28,135 bases of DNA, taken from the NCBI GenBank assembly GCA_045580815.1, contig JAZNOL010000067.1, forward strand, positions 1 to 28,135, read 5' to 3'. Below, in pieces: positions 1 to 9,013 of this stretch (within the stretch, counting starts at the first letter, position 1; each line of letters opens with the position of its first letter). The notes beneath the pieces were generated by a model. It did no database searches, was not told the DNA's origin, and worked only from the letters and a program-made list of their open reading frames with translations. This DNA comes from JAZNOL01 sp045580815 (lineage in GTDB: Bacteria; Bacillota; Clostridia; RUG12999). Made by a program: the position numbers and the translations under genes.

Positions 1-1
1 C

Positions 2-613
2 GGCGTTTCTTTTACAAAGAAAGCAGGAAAAACAGATTATGTATATGTAGACGAGCTTTCTGTGTATCATGTTCCCGAAAAAATAAACTTTAAAAACCGT
101 AGTATTCCGAATGGCGGAAAGTTTAATCTTGATGAAATAGCGGCAAATGCTTACAATCCGAACGGTACAATGGAAGATCTGCCTAACATTAAATTTACAA
201 AATGGCAGGTGCTGTCCGGAAATGCGGAAATTGACGGACGTAATCTTATTTACGGCAGTGATGCAAAAAAGATTGTATTAAAAGGTGAGTTTTTCGGTTG
301 CACAGATGAAGTGACACTTTTTGTATCAGATAATATAAAAGACAGCCCCGGCAAAGCAATTTTGACAGCGGGAGAAATCGCTGAAAACGGCGGAATTTAT
401 TCCGTAACAGTTTTAAATAACGGAACAGCAACAGGAAGCGCATCACTTATAGTAGCGGTTTATGAAGACGGCAGACTTTGCGATATAAAAGTTTCTTCGG
501 CAGAAATAAAACCCGGTGTAAGTGCTAATCTTTCAACCGAAAAAATAATAGGCGAGGACGTAAAAGTTTCTGTCTGGGACAGCATTTTTGGGTGCATAAG
601 CATTAAAAACTGA
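2..613 (+). CDS. C-terminal part of a secreted modular protein (5' end outside window)
   Basis: The reading frame is open from base 2, so this is the last 203 residues of a longer protein cut by the window edge; the GTG at 62 is an internal valine codon, not a start. By eye about two thirds of the residues match the C-terminal half of the protein at 9014-10135, including NLDEI, GEFFGC, DEVTL and the ending VSVWD-IFGC. The fragment covers the end of a CBM-like jelly roll (YVYVDEL), an Ig-like segment and a final beta-sandwich ending in the K-V-x-V-W motif seen in several proteins of this window. Function is unknown; by analogy it is exported and binds or presents carbohydrate. It is followed at once by a terminator, so it ends its operon, as its paralogue does. 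High confidence as a real gene, low for the role. Confidence 0.85.
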   Translation, partial: GVSFTKKAGKTDYVYVDELSVYHVPEKINFKNRSIPNGGKFNLDEIAANAYNPNGTMEDLPNIKFTKWQVLSGNAEIDGRNLIYGSDAKKIVLKGEFFGCTDEVTLFVSDNIKDSPGKAILTAGEIAENGGIYSVTVLNNGTATGSASLIVAVYEDGRLCDIKVSSAEIKPGVSANLSTEKIIGEDVKVSVWDSIFGCISIKN

Positions 614-614
614 A

Positions 615-649
615 ATTAAAAACGGCAGAAAGGCTCTGCCGTTTTTAAT
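615..649 (+). terminator. Intrinsic terminator after the partial CDS
   Basis: A 15-bp perfect stem (615-629 with 635-649) and a 5-nt loop starts just after the TGA stop. The right arm ends in a T run (GTTTTTAATT). It separates the truncated gene from the following operon. Confidence 0.9.
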
Positions 650-663
650 TTCCTAAATAAATA

Positions 664-692
664 TTGATTTATCGGCAGTTTTGTGGTATAAT
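664..692 (+). promoter_or_regulatory. Sigma-A promoter of the ACT-MBL operon
   Basis: TTGATT at 664-669, a 17-nt spacer and TATAAT at 687-692, preceded by TGTGG (extended -10). The ATG at 723 follows 30 nt later with AGAGGTGG as ribosome binding site. No operator is evident. Confidence 0.85.
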
Positions 693-722
693 GATTTAAA
701 GTGATACACAAGAGGTGGAAAA

Positions 723-2159
723 ATGAAAAAAACTTATGTAACATCAATGCCGAATCATATTGGTGCGTTTTTAAAAGCGAGCAAATGTTTTTCAGCGTTA
801 GGAATAAATATTACCCGTGTAAGCTACAACAAAGCAGTAGATTCTCATACGCTGTTTATTGATGCGGAGGGAACGGAAGAACAGCTTCAAAAAGCCGATG
901 TAGAGCTTGAAAAAATCGGCTATTTACAAAACAATTTGAATAAAACAAGCATCGTTCTCATTGAATTTTTACTCAAAGATGTTCCCGGCAGTGTTACGGA
1001 TGTGCTGATGCTCATTAATGAATTTAATTTTAATATTTCATACATTAGTTCTCAGGAAAACGGTACAGATTATCAGTTTTTCAAAATGGGGCTGTATGTT
1101 GATGATTCCGATAAAATTTCAAAGTTTTTAAAAGAAGCGGAAAAGATATGCAAAATTCGTGTTATTGATTACAATAGCTCAGAAAAAGTATATGACAACA
1201 GTATTTTTTATAACACATATGTTATGGGATTGTCGCAAATGATGGGCTTATCCGAAGAAATAAGCCAAGAGCTTCTTGTTCACATTAATCTTGCTATGCA
1301 GACTTTGGATGAGCAGGGCTTATCTCCGTATCGAACCTTTGACAGTATCAGTAAATTTGCCGAGCTGTTGTCGGCATCTTTCGGAAAAAGCTTTTCACCC
1401 CGTATAAGCACTCATAAAATTACAGAAAACACGGAAATAACCCTTATTGAGCCGCCTTGCGGAAGCAATACGATGATTATAAAAAGTAATGACAGAGTAT
1501 TGTTTGTTGATAGCGGTTATGCTTGTTATAATGATGAAATGCTTGCTATTTTCAAAAAGATAGTTCCTGATTTTGACAGCATTAAAAAAACTGTACTTAT
1601 AACTCACGCAGATGTGGATCATTGTGGGCTGCTTAATATGTTTGATGAGGTTGTTGCAAGCGAAAAAACAGCATTATGTCTGCGTAACGAATATGTCGGA
1701 AAAAACGGATACAGAGAAGAAAATCCGCTTCATAAGCCATACATTAACATATGCAAAATTCTTACATCATACAAGCCGGTTAATCCTGTGAAAATCACGG
1801 TTCCGTGGCAGGATGTGAAAAATCTTTCACAGCCGCTTACACAAATTGGATTTTTTGATTTTGAACAACTGCATTTTGAAGTATACGAGGGTAAAGGTGG
1901 GCATCTTCCGGGCGAAATCGTACTTATTGATTATACAAATCATATTGCAATTACAGGAGATATTTTCATTAATATTCATGGGCTTACACCGCAGCAGGCA
2001 GAATATAATCAGTATGCACCGATACTGATGACATCTGTTGATACATATCCAAAACTGTGTGCAGAGGAAAGAAAAGCGATTATGCAACGTCTTGGTGTAG
2101 GCGATTGGCAGATTTTTGGGGCACACGGATTTAAAAAAGATTATTCGGTTAATTCATGA
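723..2159 (+). CDS. ACT-ACT-metallo-beta-lactamase-fold hydrolase fusion
   Basis: A 478-residue cytoplasmic protein without signal peptide or membrane segment. Residues 1-75 and about 80-150 look like two tandem ACT domains (starting YVTSMPNHIGAFLKA and IVLIEFLLKDVPGSV), the fold that binds amino acids or other small ligands in regulated enzymes. A helical linker (about 160-230) leads to a metallo-beta-lactamase domain with a complete set of metal ligands: H295-A-D297-V-D299-H300, H394, D413 and H468. It should therefore be an active dinuclear metal hydrolase; the substrate cannot be read from the sequence. The inferred architecture is a hydrolase gated by a small ligand. It is the first gene of an operon with a pseudouridine synthase 7 nt downstream and an AraC regulator after that. 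Start ATG is fixed by AGAGGTGG and by the MKKTYV start of the first ACT strand. Confidence 0.85.
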   Translation: MKKTYVTSMPNHIGAFLKASKCFSALGINITRVSYNKAVDSHTLFIDAEGTEEQLQKADVELEKIGYLQNNLNKTSIVLIEFLLKDVPGSVTDVLMLINEFNFNISYISSQENGTDYQFFKMGLYVDDSDKISKFLKEAEKICKIRVIDYNSSEKVYDNSIFYNTYVMGLSQMMGLSEEISQELLVHINLAMQTLDEQGLSPYRTFDSISKFAELLSASFGKSFSPRISTHKITENTEITLIEPPCGSNTMIIKSNDRVLFVDSGYACYNDEMLAIFKKIVPDFDSIKKTVLITHADVDHCGLLNMFDEVVASEKTALCLRNEYVGKNGYREENPLHKPYINICKILTSYKPVNPVKITVPWQDVKNLSQPLTQIGFFDFEQLHFEVYEGKGGHLPGEIVLIDYTNHIAITGDIFINIHGLTPQQAEYNQYAPILMTSVDTYPKLCAEERKAIMQRLGVGDWQIFGAHGFKKDYSVNS

Positions 2160-2166
2160 GGTATTT

Positions 2167-2778
2167 ATGATAGAAATTCTATACGAAGATAAAGACATTG
2201 TTTTTTGCGTAAAGCCTGTCGGAATGTCCTCAGAGCATGATTTGCCACAGGCACTTAAACAGCAGCTTGATTGTGAAATTTTTACACTTCATCGCCTTGA
2301 TACTCCTGTGGGAGGAGTGATGGTTTATGCAAAAAATAAGATTTCTGCTGCAAAAATAAGCAAAAAAATTGCAGACAACAGTGATTTTAATAAAACATAT
2401 CTGACAGTTTGTGAGGGTGAATTTGAAAACCCAGATGGTGTTATGAAGGATTTGCTTTTTAAAGATTCGTCAAAAAATAAAAGTTTTGTTGTTAAAAAAG
2501 AAAGAAAAGGCGTTAAAAAGGCAGAACTCAGCTACCGCGTGCTAAATAGCGGCGAGTATGGCGGAAAAACCTGCTCACTTGTGTCTGTTTTACTTAAAAC
2601 AGGAAGAAGCCACCAGATAAGGGTTCAGTTTGCAAGCCGGAAGCATCCGCTTTTAGGCGATGGAAAATACGGCAGCAAAATTAACTGCCCGATTGCGTTG
2701 TTTTCCCATAAAATTGAAACGTGCGGCATTTCAATGTCAAAAAATCCGCCGGATAAGGCTCCATGGAATTTATTTTAG
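2167..2778 (+). CDS. RluA-family pseudouridine synthase, short form
   Basis: A 203-residue member of the RluA family, which isomerises specific uridines of rRNA or tRNA to pseudouridine. Visible motifs are the N-terminal LYEDKDIVFCVKPVG, the catalytic HRLDTPVGG with D45 as the nucleophilic aspartate, and GRSHQIRVQF near residue 160. No S4 RNA-binding domain is present and the length is below the usual 290-320, so it resembles the short YqcB/TruC-like branch; the target uridine is not predictable. A longer reading from an ATG at 2116 would overlap the upstream gene. The ATG at 2167 is preferred because ATGAGG lies 5-7 nt before it and the family start motif follows at once. It is translated in the operon begun at 723. 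Confidence 0.85.
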   Translation: MIEILYEDKDIVFCVKPVGMSSEHDLPQALKQQLDCEIFTLHRLDTPVGGVMVYAKNKISAAKISKKIADNSDFNKTYLTVCEGEFENPDGVMKDLLFKDSSKNKSFVVKKERKGVKKAELSYRVLNSGEYGGKTCSLVSVLLKTGRSHQIRVQFASRKHPLLGDGKYGSKINCPIALFSHKIETCGISMSKNPPDKAPWNLF

Positions 2779-2804
2779 AAATTTGATATGCAAAGGAGAA
2801 TTTT

Positions 2805-3710
2805 ATGCCACGCAGAGAATGCAGATTCAGTGACGGTTTGAGGTTGTCAGAAATCAAGGTTGCATTTACAGGCAGCAGAACAAATATGGACAGCGATACC
2901 CAAAGGGGTGAATATCACAACTATTGGGAGTTTATATATATGCTTTCCGGCAAAGGACGCATTTCGGCCGACGACAAGTTGTATGTTCTGTCGGAAGGGG
3001 AAATTATCTTTTTCAAACCGATGCAGTTTCATATTTACTGTTCGGAAGAAAAAAACAGCCGTATTTTTGTGATGTCCTTTGATCTTGATGGCGATAAGCA
3101 GTCGCTTCTTAATGATGCTGTTTTTAAATTAAGCAGTAATCAAAAAAATCTTATTGAAAATCTGATTAATCTTATGTATGAACGTGCAGGCATCACACAG
3201 GAAGATGAGATGAGAATTACCGGGGGCAAAAGATTCGATTTAGATCTTCTTGATAACTGGGATAGTGATGATGTTTTTACACGCAGTATAAAAAATGCGG
3301 CAGAGCTATTGTTTATTGACATCATAAGAAACAGTACAAAGGCAAAGCAACCATATGAAAGTAAAAGTGCCATGATTTACCGCAATATTGTATCAATTAT
3401 GGAAGAAAATATATACGGATGGATTTCAATAGAAGAAATTGCAAAAAAATGTTGTTTCAGTGTGCCATATATAAAAAAGATTTTTGCAAAATATACCGGC
3501 AGCGGTATTCACAACTATTTTATAAAACTTAAAATAAAAGAAGCAATACAACTTATAGAGAAAGGCTACAGTGTACAACAGGTGAGCGACAAGCTCGCTT
3601 TTTCAAGCCCTAATTATTTTGGGATTGTTTTTAAACGGGAAACCGGATATTCACCTATGAAACATTTAAACAAAGACGTGAGTCTGAATGTAAAAAACAA
3701 GAAAAAATAA
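2805..3710 (+). CDS. AraC-family transcriptional regulator
   Basis: A 301-residue one-component regulator. Residues about 10-105 form a cupin-type sensing domain (YWEFIYMLSGKGRI, then FKPMQFHIYCSEE), as in sugar-responsive AraC proteins. Residues about 195-290 are the double helix-turn-helix: ISIEEIAKKCCFSVPYIKKIF is the first and VQQVSDKLAFSSPNYFGIVF the second, closed by TGYSPMKH. The ribosome binding site is AAAGGAG before ATG 2805, 26 nt after the pseudouridine synthase, so it is probably in that operon. It lies directly before the secreted-protein operon at 3861-10135, which has an inverted repeat on its -35, so control of that operon in response to a sugar is the natural inference. The ligand is unknown. 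Confidence 0.9.
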   Translation: MPRRECRFSDGLRLSEIKVAFTGSRTNMDSDTQRGEYHNYWEFIYMLSGKGRISADDKLYVLSEGEIIFFKPMQFHIYCSEEKNSRIFVMSFDLDGDKQSLLNDAVFKLSSNQKNLIENLINLMYERAGITQEDEMRITGGKRFDLDLLDNWDSDDVFTRSIKNAAELLFIDIIRNSTKAKQPYESKSAMIYRNIVSIMEENIYGWISIEEIAKKCCFSVPYIKKIFAKYTGSGIHNYFIKLKIKEAIQLIEKGYSVQQVSDKLAFSSPNYFGIVFKRETGYSPMKHLNKDVSLNVKNKKK

Positions 3711-3713
3711 ACT

Positions 3714-3755
3714 AAATCGGATGTTTATAAAACATATAAATATCCGATTTTTATT
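3714..3755 (+). terminator. Intrinsic terminator after the AraC gene
   Basis: A 14-bp stem (3714-3727 with 3737-3750, one G-T pair) with a 9-nt loop, followed by TTATT. It closes the operon 723-3710. Confidence 0.8.
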
Positions 3756-3767
3756 AAAATATGCAAA

Positions 3768-3790
3768 AATAGGAATAAAACATTCCTATT
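3768..3790. promoter_or_regulatory. Perfect inverted repeat overlapping the -35 of the secreted-protein operon
   Basis: AATAGGAAT (3768-3776) and ATTCCTATT (3782-3790) form a perfect 9-bp dyad around AAAAC. The last two bases are the first two of the TTGACA box, so a bound protein would touch RNA polymerase. It lies too far upstream of the transcription start to be an RNA hairpin of this operon. The role as operator is inferred. Confidence 0.6.
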
Positions 3791-3817
3791 GACAGTTTTT
3801 GTGCATCATGATAAAAT
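3789..3817 (+). promoter_or_regulatory. Sigma-A promoter of the secreted-protein operon
   Basis: A consensus TTGACA (3789-3794), a 17-nt spacer and TAAAAT (3812-3817). It would start transcription about 35 nt before the ATG at 3861 and serve the three genes to 10135. Confidence 0.8.
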
Positions 3818-3860
3818 AAAATAGTAGTATTGTATTTAATAATAAAGGATGGGCTATAAA

Positions 3861-6374
3861 ATGAAAAAAAGCAAAAATTTTCTTGCTGTTTTAGTTGCAA
3901 TCACACTGTGCATATCATCTTTTGCGTCTGTTGCGGCAAAACCTATAGCAACAGATGACGGAGAACTGTTTTCGTTTGAAGATGATTTTTCGGAATATAA
4001 AAATGTTGGCACCGAAGCTATGCCTGTGTATGATTTTTCATCAAATTGGACGGCGCATAAAGGAGATACATTATATCCGGCAACAATTGCAACAGATGCA
4101 CCTAATAATGATGGCGAAAAATGGATGAAACTTTGGGCATACGGTTACTGGACGAATCTTACAAGCTATGCCGGTGTAGGAACAGATACAATGATTCCGG
4201 CAGATTCTGAGCAAACAATAAGTGTAAGAGTGCGTAGAGATAACAGTGGGCAGACTGCGGCGGTGAGATTTCTTGATGACGGAAATGGAAACTATTTCCA
4301 GCTTACTGTTCCGAGAGTGGGCGAAAGTGTAACCTACACTCAGGGCGATGCTATTGCAAATTATGTCAGAAACAAATACGCATCAAAGCTTGGCGTAACA
4401 GGTGATGACATAAGCTCAATTAATGTGTCAAATTTTTATACAGCATGGATTTTATCTCAATGTACTGTTAAAGACGGAGTTACTACCCATGAAATTATTG
4501 ATATTTATGAAGACCCCGGCATGACCTTTGATGCAGCAAACAAAAAAATTACGACAAAAAATGTTACAGTACATCCTAATAACGGAAATGTTGATTATGA
4601 CCAGATTATATCTGTTAAAACCGTTAAAGAAACGGGAGAAATCACTGTTGATATTAACAATGTTGCATTTGGCGATACCGTGTACACAAGAGCAGGCACA
4701 AAAATTGATGTCAAAAAGACCGTTTACAGTGAAAATTTTAAAAATTCTGCAATTAATCTTTGCGGAGTCAAACTTCTTGCAAGAGGGCAGAACAATAAAT
4801 ACACATATTTTACCGATTTTTCTGTAAAAGCCAAAAGATTTCCGTCTTTGGTGCATAAAGTTTATGAAGATAATTTTTCTACATACGGTGATGTGACACA
4901 TAGTGAACTTGCACCGTCCATGATTTTAAAAGATAGCCTTGGTAATAAAATTAACTGGAAATCATCGCCTAAAACAATGGGCTTTTCACAGGAAGAAAAT
5001 GGTGTCATGGTGAAATATGCAAAAGTTGGTATACCGTCAGTAGCAACCGGTTTCAACACCCCAGCACTCAGTATTGAAGCACGTTCTGGTACTTCGGCAA
5101 AAAATCAGTATCCGACAGTTGTTTATGCAGGCGAGTATCCGGATACAGAAGGATATCATATTAAATTCAGAATCCGTCCCAGTCAGTGCAGTGGCGGTAT
5201 TCGCATTGCAACAGATGACACTTTTTCTGACTATTATGAAATTCTTTTGCAGGCACATAGCGGTATAGGTATTTATAAAATAACTGATAATAAGCCGACT
5301 GCCTATGAAACACTGGCATTTTGCAACAAAGAAAGCGAAATTGTTAAACAGCATGCCGGTTACAGCGTGCCCGGGTCGGCAAATATTTATGACTGCGAAC
5401 TTTATATTGCAAATGGCGAGATAAAATTCATGGCAAATGTTCTGGCAAATCCTCACCACTGGACAATGGACTGGATGACTGTAACAGATGCAAATATGCC
5501 GCTTAATCTGGAAAATGCAAAAGTGGCGTTTTGTGCGGCGGGTAACATGAATCAGTATGTTCTGTTTACGGATTTTCTGGTTGAATCATACGATTATTGG
5601 GTAAATGATAAAAAAGAACCCACATCGGTTTTGTATCATAATGTTGCAAAACATTTTAATCCTGATGAAAACGGTGTAATTGAGCTTGAAAATTCTGTGG
5701 TTATCAGACGTGTTATATCAAGCAAAAGTGGGGAAATAAGCCTTTCAAAAGACGGCAAAAATTATCATGTTCTCGGCAACGGCACAGATGTTGTCAATAC
5801 AAAAAGTGCAGCGGAATTTAAGTTTATAAAAGTTCCTGTGGGTGCTGTGGCGAAAGTGTATACAAATGTAGGAAGCAAAAACATTGCCGCATACCAAAAT
5901 ACAAATAATGAGTTAACTTGTTATTATAACGGAAATGTAGCGGATGTTTCTTTTGATGACGGTTTATCCGGGAGTGTCGCAACATATATGGATGGAAATG
6001 TAACCATACATTCTGCACCGGTAACAGCCAATAAATTTAAGTTTACAGATGCTACAGGCGGTGAAATACCAAAGTTTACACAAGCTGTTGATGTTGCTGT
6101 GATTTCACCCTTTGAAGCATTGCAGAAAGACGGAAATTTATATCTCAAACTTTATACTGATACGGTATCTTTATCACAGGATATCCGTGCGATTGTCACA
6201 TTTGCTGATGATAACGGAAAACTCATAGGCATTGAATTTACCGATGCAGAAGTAAAAGATGGAGTTGTAGAGTTTGCGGTTAAAGATGCTGTAAATGCCG
6301 AAAAAGCAACAGCCATGTTGTGGAGCAGTGCTGTTGGCGGTTATCCTGTTAGTGAAGTGTATACAATAAGATAG
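3861..6374 (+). CDS. Secreted modular protein with two jelly-roll (LamG/CBM-like) domains
   Basis: An exported protein of 837 residues. A lysine-rich start and a hydrophobic core are followed by a likely signal-peptidase site after A26 (SVAA). The mature part begins with a beta-rich module opening FEDDFSEY (about 39-325). A second module opens VYEDNFSTY at about residue 334 (to about 560), and the same D-x-F-x-x-Y opening recurs in the esterase at 24075-27965. After a smaller beta region the last about 85 residues form the shared C-terminal sandwich (KDGNLYLKLY to ATAMLWSS). No catalytic motif was recognised, so a carbohydrate-binding or non-classical polysaccharide-lyase or hydrolase role are both open. 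The ATG at 3849 lies in the ribosome binding site AAGGATGG; the ATG at 3861 has correct spacing and starts the signal peptide. First gene of the operon. Confidence 0.85.
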   Translation: MKKSKNFLAVLVAITLCISSFASVAAKPIATDDGELFSFEDDFSEYKNVGTEAMPVYDFSSNWTAHKGDTLYPATIATDAPNNDGEKWMKLWAYGYWTNLTSYAGVGTDTMIPADSEQTISVRVRRDNSGQTAAVRFLDDGNGNYFQLTVPRVGESVTYTQGDAIANYVRNKYASKLGVTGDDISSINVSNFYTAWILSQCTVKDGVTTHEIIDIYEDPGMTFDAANKKITTKNVTVHPNNGNVDYDQIISVKTVKETGEITVDINNVAFGDTVYTRAGTKIDVKKTVYSENFKNSAINLCGVKLLARGQNNKYTYFTDFSVKAKRFPSLVHKVYEDNFSTYGDVTHSELAPSMILKDSLGNKINWKSSPKTMGFSQEENGVMVKYAKVGIPSVATGFNTPALSIEARSGTSAKNQYPTVVYAGEYPDTEGYHIKFRIRPSQCSGGIRIATDDTFSDYYEILLQAHSGIGIYKITDNKPTAYETLAFCNKESEIVKQHAGYSVPGSANIYDCELYIANGEIKFMANVLANPHHWTMDWMTVTDANMPLNLENAKVAFCAAGNMNQYVLFTDFLVESYDYWVNDKKEPTSVLYHNVAKHFNPDENGVIELENSVVIRRVISSKSGEISLSKDGKNYHVLGNGTDVVNTKSAAEFKFIKVPVGAVAKVYTNVGSKNIAAYQNTNNELTCYYNGNVADVSFDDGLSGSVATYMDGNVTIHSAPVTANKFKFTDATGGEIPKFTQAVDVAVISPFEALQKDGNLYLKLYTDTVSLSQDIRAIVTFADDNGKLIGIEFTDAEVKDGVVEFAVKDAVNAEKATAMLWSSAVGGYPVSEVYTIR

Positions 6375-6387
6375 GGAGGGAGATAAA

Positions 6388-9003
6388 ATGAGCAGATTTT
6401 TGAAAATTTTTATTGCATCGGTTATGATGATAGCTGTTTTTTTGCCTAATATGGCATTAGCTGATACGGCAGATGTTGCTGTTACAGTTGATTTGTCACC
6501 CGATAATTTTATAAAACCCTCAACAAAACTATTGCTCGGCATAAACAATGACTGGCCGTCAACAACAAACGAGCCTGAAATGAAAAACGGTGCAGGAACA
6601 GAAATAACTGAAGATTATATCCATTTCTGGGAAAGCAATGCAATGCCCTTTACAAACTCACGCCGTGGCGGAGGCTCGTCAAATACCTATGACTGGACAA
6701 GTCTTGTAGGTCCTCTTGAAGAAAGAACTGCAAAAGAGCATTCGATTACATACGGCATTCCTCAATGGCTTAAGGTTGCATATGAACTGGAGGAAGAACC
6801 GGCATTTACTGCGGTTATAAATCTGGATGACGAGCCGGAAAAAAGTGCCGATTTAGTACGTTATCTGACACTCAAGCCTGATGATGCTAACGCAACAAAC
6901 CCCAACACCGGTATAAACTGGGCACAAAAACGTGTTGATGACGGTATTGAAAAACCGGCAAATATAATCGCTTTTGAGCTTGGTAACGAGCTTTATTGGA
7001 GATATTGTCAGGCGGCAGGTGCACATCCGTGGAGTGGTGCGACAGAAGCAAATGTTACAGCGGCGGCAAAAATGTACACAGATTTTTGCAAACCGGTTAT
7101 TGATGCTGTGAGAAAAGTAAATCCCGATGTTAAACTGTCAGGAATATCAAATTCCGGAGCAGAAATTGACGGCGCATTCAATGTGACAAGCTGGTGGAAC
7201 AAAACTGTTGTTGATGAGCTTGGGGATTATTGCGGCGGTGCTTGCGGAAACGGCTGTACAGGCTCGTGCTTTGGTAAAGGCATCAACTATGTGACACATC
7301 ACGATTATTATTGGTATGCTCGCACACATTCCGAAAACAATAAGCATTCAAAATTTTCTGCGGATAAAATTTACGGTCGTATAAGCGAACATTTTGGTGG
7401 CAGAGATATAAAAATTATGATTACAGAGCATAATATGCTTTATAATTCGCCTACAACACCTCAGGATATGGATTCGCTCACATATGCACTTCGTATAGCG
7501 GATTTTCTGTGTTCTGTTTACAATGTTCCGGAGGTATACACAGCAAATCATCACGGCTCGTATTCGGAGGATTTCAAGGCATACTGGGCGATTGGCAGAA
7601 GAATGAGCGAGGACGGGAAAATGTATATTACACCAAACGGTGGCGTTCTGGCAATCTTTGCCGAAGCCGCAGGTGGTAATGTGGCAAAAACAACTGTAAA
7701 CAAAACAGGAGTTCTTGCAGATAAAGATGATGCGGTAATGACAAGTGCTCATCTCAAAGAAGATGGCAGACTTGACCTTGTTTTAGTAAACAGAAATGAT
7801 TCAACTGCAAAAAATGTTGCAGTTACAATTCAAAACGCTAATACTGCTTATAAACTTGAATCGGTTTCTTATATGACCGGAGATCCGGCGGCAAACAATA
7901 CATATTCTAATCCTGAAGCAGCGATAGTTCGCCGTGAACTTGTAAATGCAACAGAGGAGTTTACAGGATATACAATGCCGCCGTGTAGCGTGGCAGTTTT
8001 GCATCTTGTTCCGCAGTATTCTGCACCGCTTGAAGACGAAACAGGCAGTATTGAGATTGAAAAAAGAGATAATCAATTACGTGTTACCGATAAACTGTAT
8101 CATAAAGACGGGCTTAGAGGTAAATTTGCAAGTGCGGTACTTCTTAAATGCGGAGCAGACCCGGAAAATTATAGAGAAACAGATATTTACAGTGTTGCAC
8201 AGACAACGGTAGAAAACGATATTGCGTATTTTACATTGCCAATCGGAGATGACTTTGAAAACGGCAAGCATCATATTGTCATAACAGCAGATAATTTTAC
8301 ACAGTATGCTGTTTACGATAATGGTGTGATTGATGAAATTGTCATCGAAAATGCAGATAGAACCGATTATGAATATAACGGCAAACTGTACAGCGAAATT
8401 TCAAACAGTGAGTACAGGGTTGATTTGAACGCTGTTTTGAATGAAAATGCGGCAAAGGATACAGTTTTGGGTGCAACAGTTGTTTATGGAGATAAATCTG
8501 AAGTTGCTGCTTATGGCGATTCGGATATTCACCGTGTGGCATATACCGCACCGCTGGAAAGAAACAGAATGTCCGTTTATATGCCGCAGAATGCTCTTTC
8601 CGGAGTTTATACAATTATTGTGGGAGCAAATTCAGGCGAAAATTCAAGCAAAGAAATGCATTCCTTTTATTTTACAAAACCCGATGAAGAAATTATGCTT
8701 GTTTCACCGCCACATACATTGGATGGCAAGGATATCACTCTTATGACAGATTTGTCGCAGACGGTATACGTAGAGTTAAAACAACTTGTTACCGAAGATG
8801 TAACAGCAAATGTGTTTATCGGTTATTACAAAGAAGGAAAACTCATAAACACATCGGCTGATGCTGTTACCCTTGTAAACGGACAGCCTCAAACCGCAGA
8901 ACTTGTTGCGGAAAACACAGACGAAGCACCGGACTGTGCAAAGCTGTTTATATGGAAAAACGGTTCAATTGAGCCGCTTATGCGTACATATGTGATTAAA
9001 TAA
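6388..9003 (+). CDS. Secreted clan GH-A glycoside hydrolase, arabinofuranosidase-like
   Basis: An 871-residue exported enzyme; signal peptide 1-25 (NMALA). Residues about 30-430 look like a (beta/alpha)8 barrel of clan GH-A: AFELGNELYW gives the acid/base E201 after Asn, and IKIMITEHNM gives the candidate nucleophile E347. The following small beta domain (LDLVLVNRND to MPPCSVAVLHL, about 455-550) is typical of GH51/GH39-like and related enzymes, so an alpha-L-arabinofuranosidase or relative is the best guess; the exact family is unsettled. A Cys-rich insert with C282, C286, C290 and C294 lies inside the barrel. Two or three further beta modules fill 560-871, ending in the shared module (AKLFIWKNGS). 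GGGAGGGAG precedes the ATG, 13 nt after the upstream stop, so the genes are co-transcribed. Confidence 0.85.
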   Translation: MSRFLKIFIASVMMIAVFLPNMALADTADVAVTVDLSPDNFIKPSTKLLLGINNDWPSTTNEPEMKNGAGTEITEDYIHFWESNAMPFTNSRRGGGSSNTYDWTSLVGPLEERTAKEHSITYGIPQWLKVAYELEEEPAFTAVINLDDEPEKSADLVRYLTLKPDDANATNPNTGINWAQKRVDDGIEKPANIIAFELGNELYWRYCQAAGAHPWSGATEANVTAAAKMYTDFCKPVIDAVRKVNPDVKLSGISNSGAEIDGAFNVTSWWNKTVVDELGDYCGGACGNGCTGSCFGKGINYVTHHDYYWYARTHSENNKHSKFSADKIYGRISEHFGGRDIKIMITEHNMLYNSPTTPQDMDSLTYALRIADFLCSVYNVPEVYTANHHGSYSEDFKAYWAIGRRMSEDGKMYITPNGGVLAIFAEAAGGNVAKTTVNKTGVLADKDDAVMTSAHLKEDGRLDLVLVNRNDSTAKNVAVTIQNANTAYKLESVSYMTGDPAANNTYSNPEAAIVRRELVNATEEFTGYTMPPCSVAVLHLVPQYSAPLEDETGSIEIEKRDNQLRVTDKLYHKDGLRGKFASAVLLKCGADPENYRETDIYSVAQTTVENDIAYFTLPIGDDFENGKHHIVITADNFTQYAVYDNGVIDEIVIENADRTDYEYNGKLYSEISNSEYRVDLNAVLNENAAKDTVLGATVVYGDKSEVAAYGDSDIHRVAYTAPLERNRMSVYMPQNALSGVYTIIVGANSGENSSKEMHSFYFTKPDEEIMLVSPPHTLDGKDITLMTDLSQTVYVELKQLVTEDVTANVFIGYYKEGKLINTSADAVTLVNGQPQTAELVAENTDEAPDCAKLFIWKNGSIEPLMRTYVIK

Positions 9004-9013
9004 GGAGGGGACA

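Noticed and set aside
62..613. Independent gene starting at GTG 62
   Set aside because: The frame is open to the window edge and the upstream residues align with the paralogue at 9014-10135, so it is a truncated longer gene.
2116..2166. Upstream ATG for the pseudouridine synthase
   Set aside because: It would overlap the ACT-MBL gene by 44 nt and adds residues with no family similarity; ATG 2167 has a good ribosome binding site.
3849..3860. ATG 3849 as start of the secreted protein
   Set aside because: It sits inside the AAGGATGG ribosome binding site; ATG 3861 has proper spacing and begins a typical signal peptide.
4452..4901. 149-residue minus-strand open frame
   Set aside because: It is antisense to the signal-peptide-bearing secreted protein, with no promoter, ribosome binding site or family motif.
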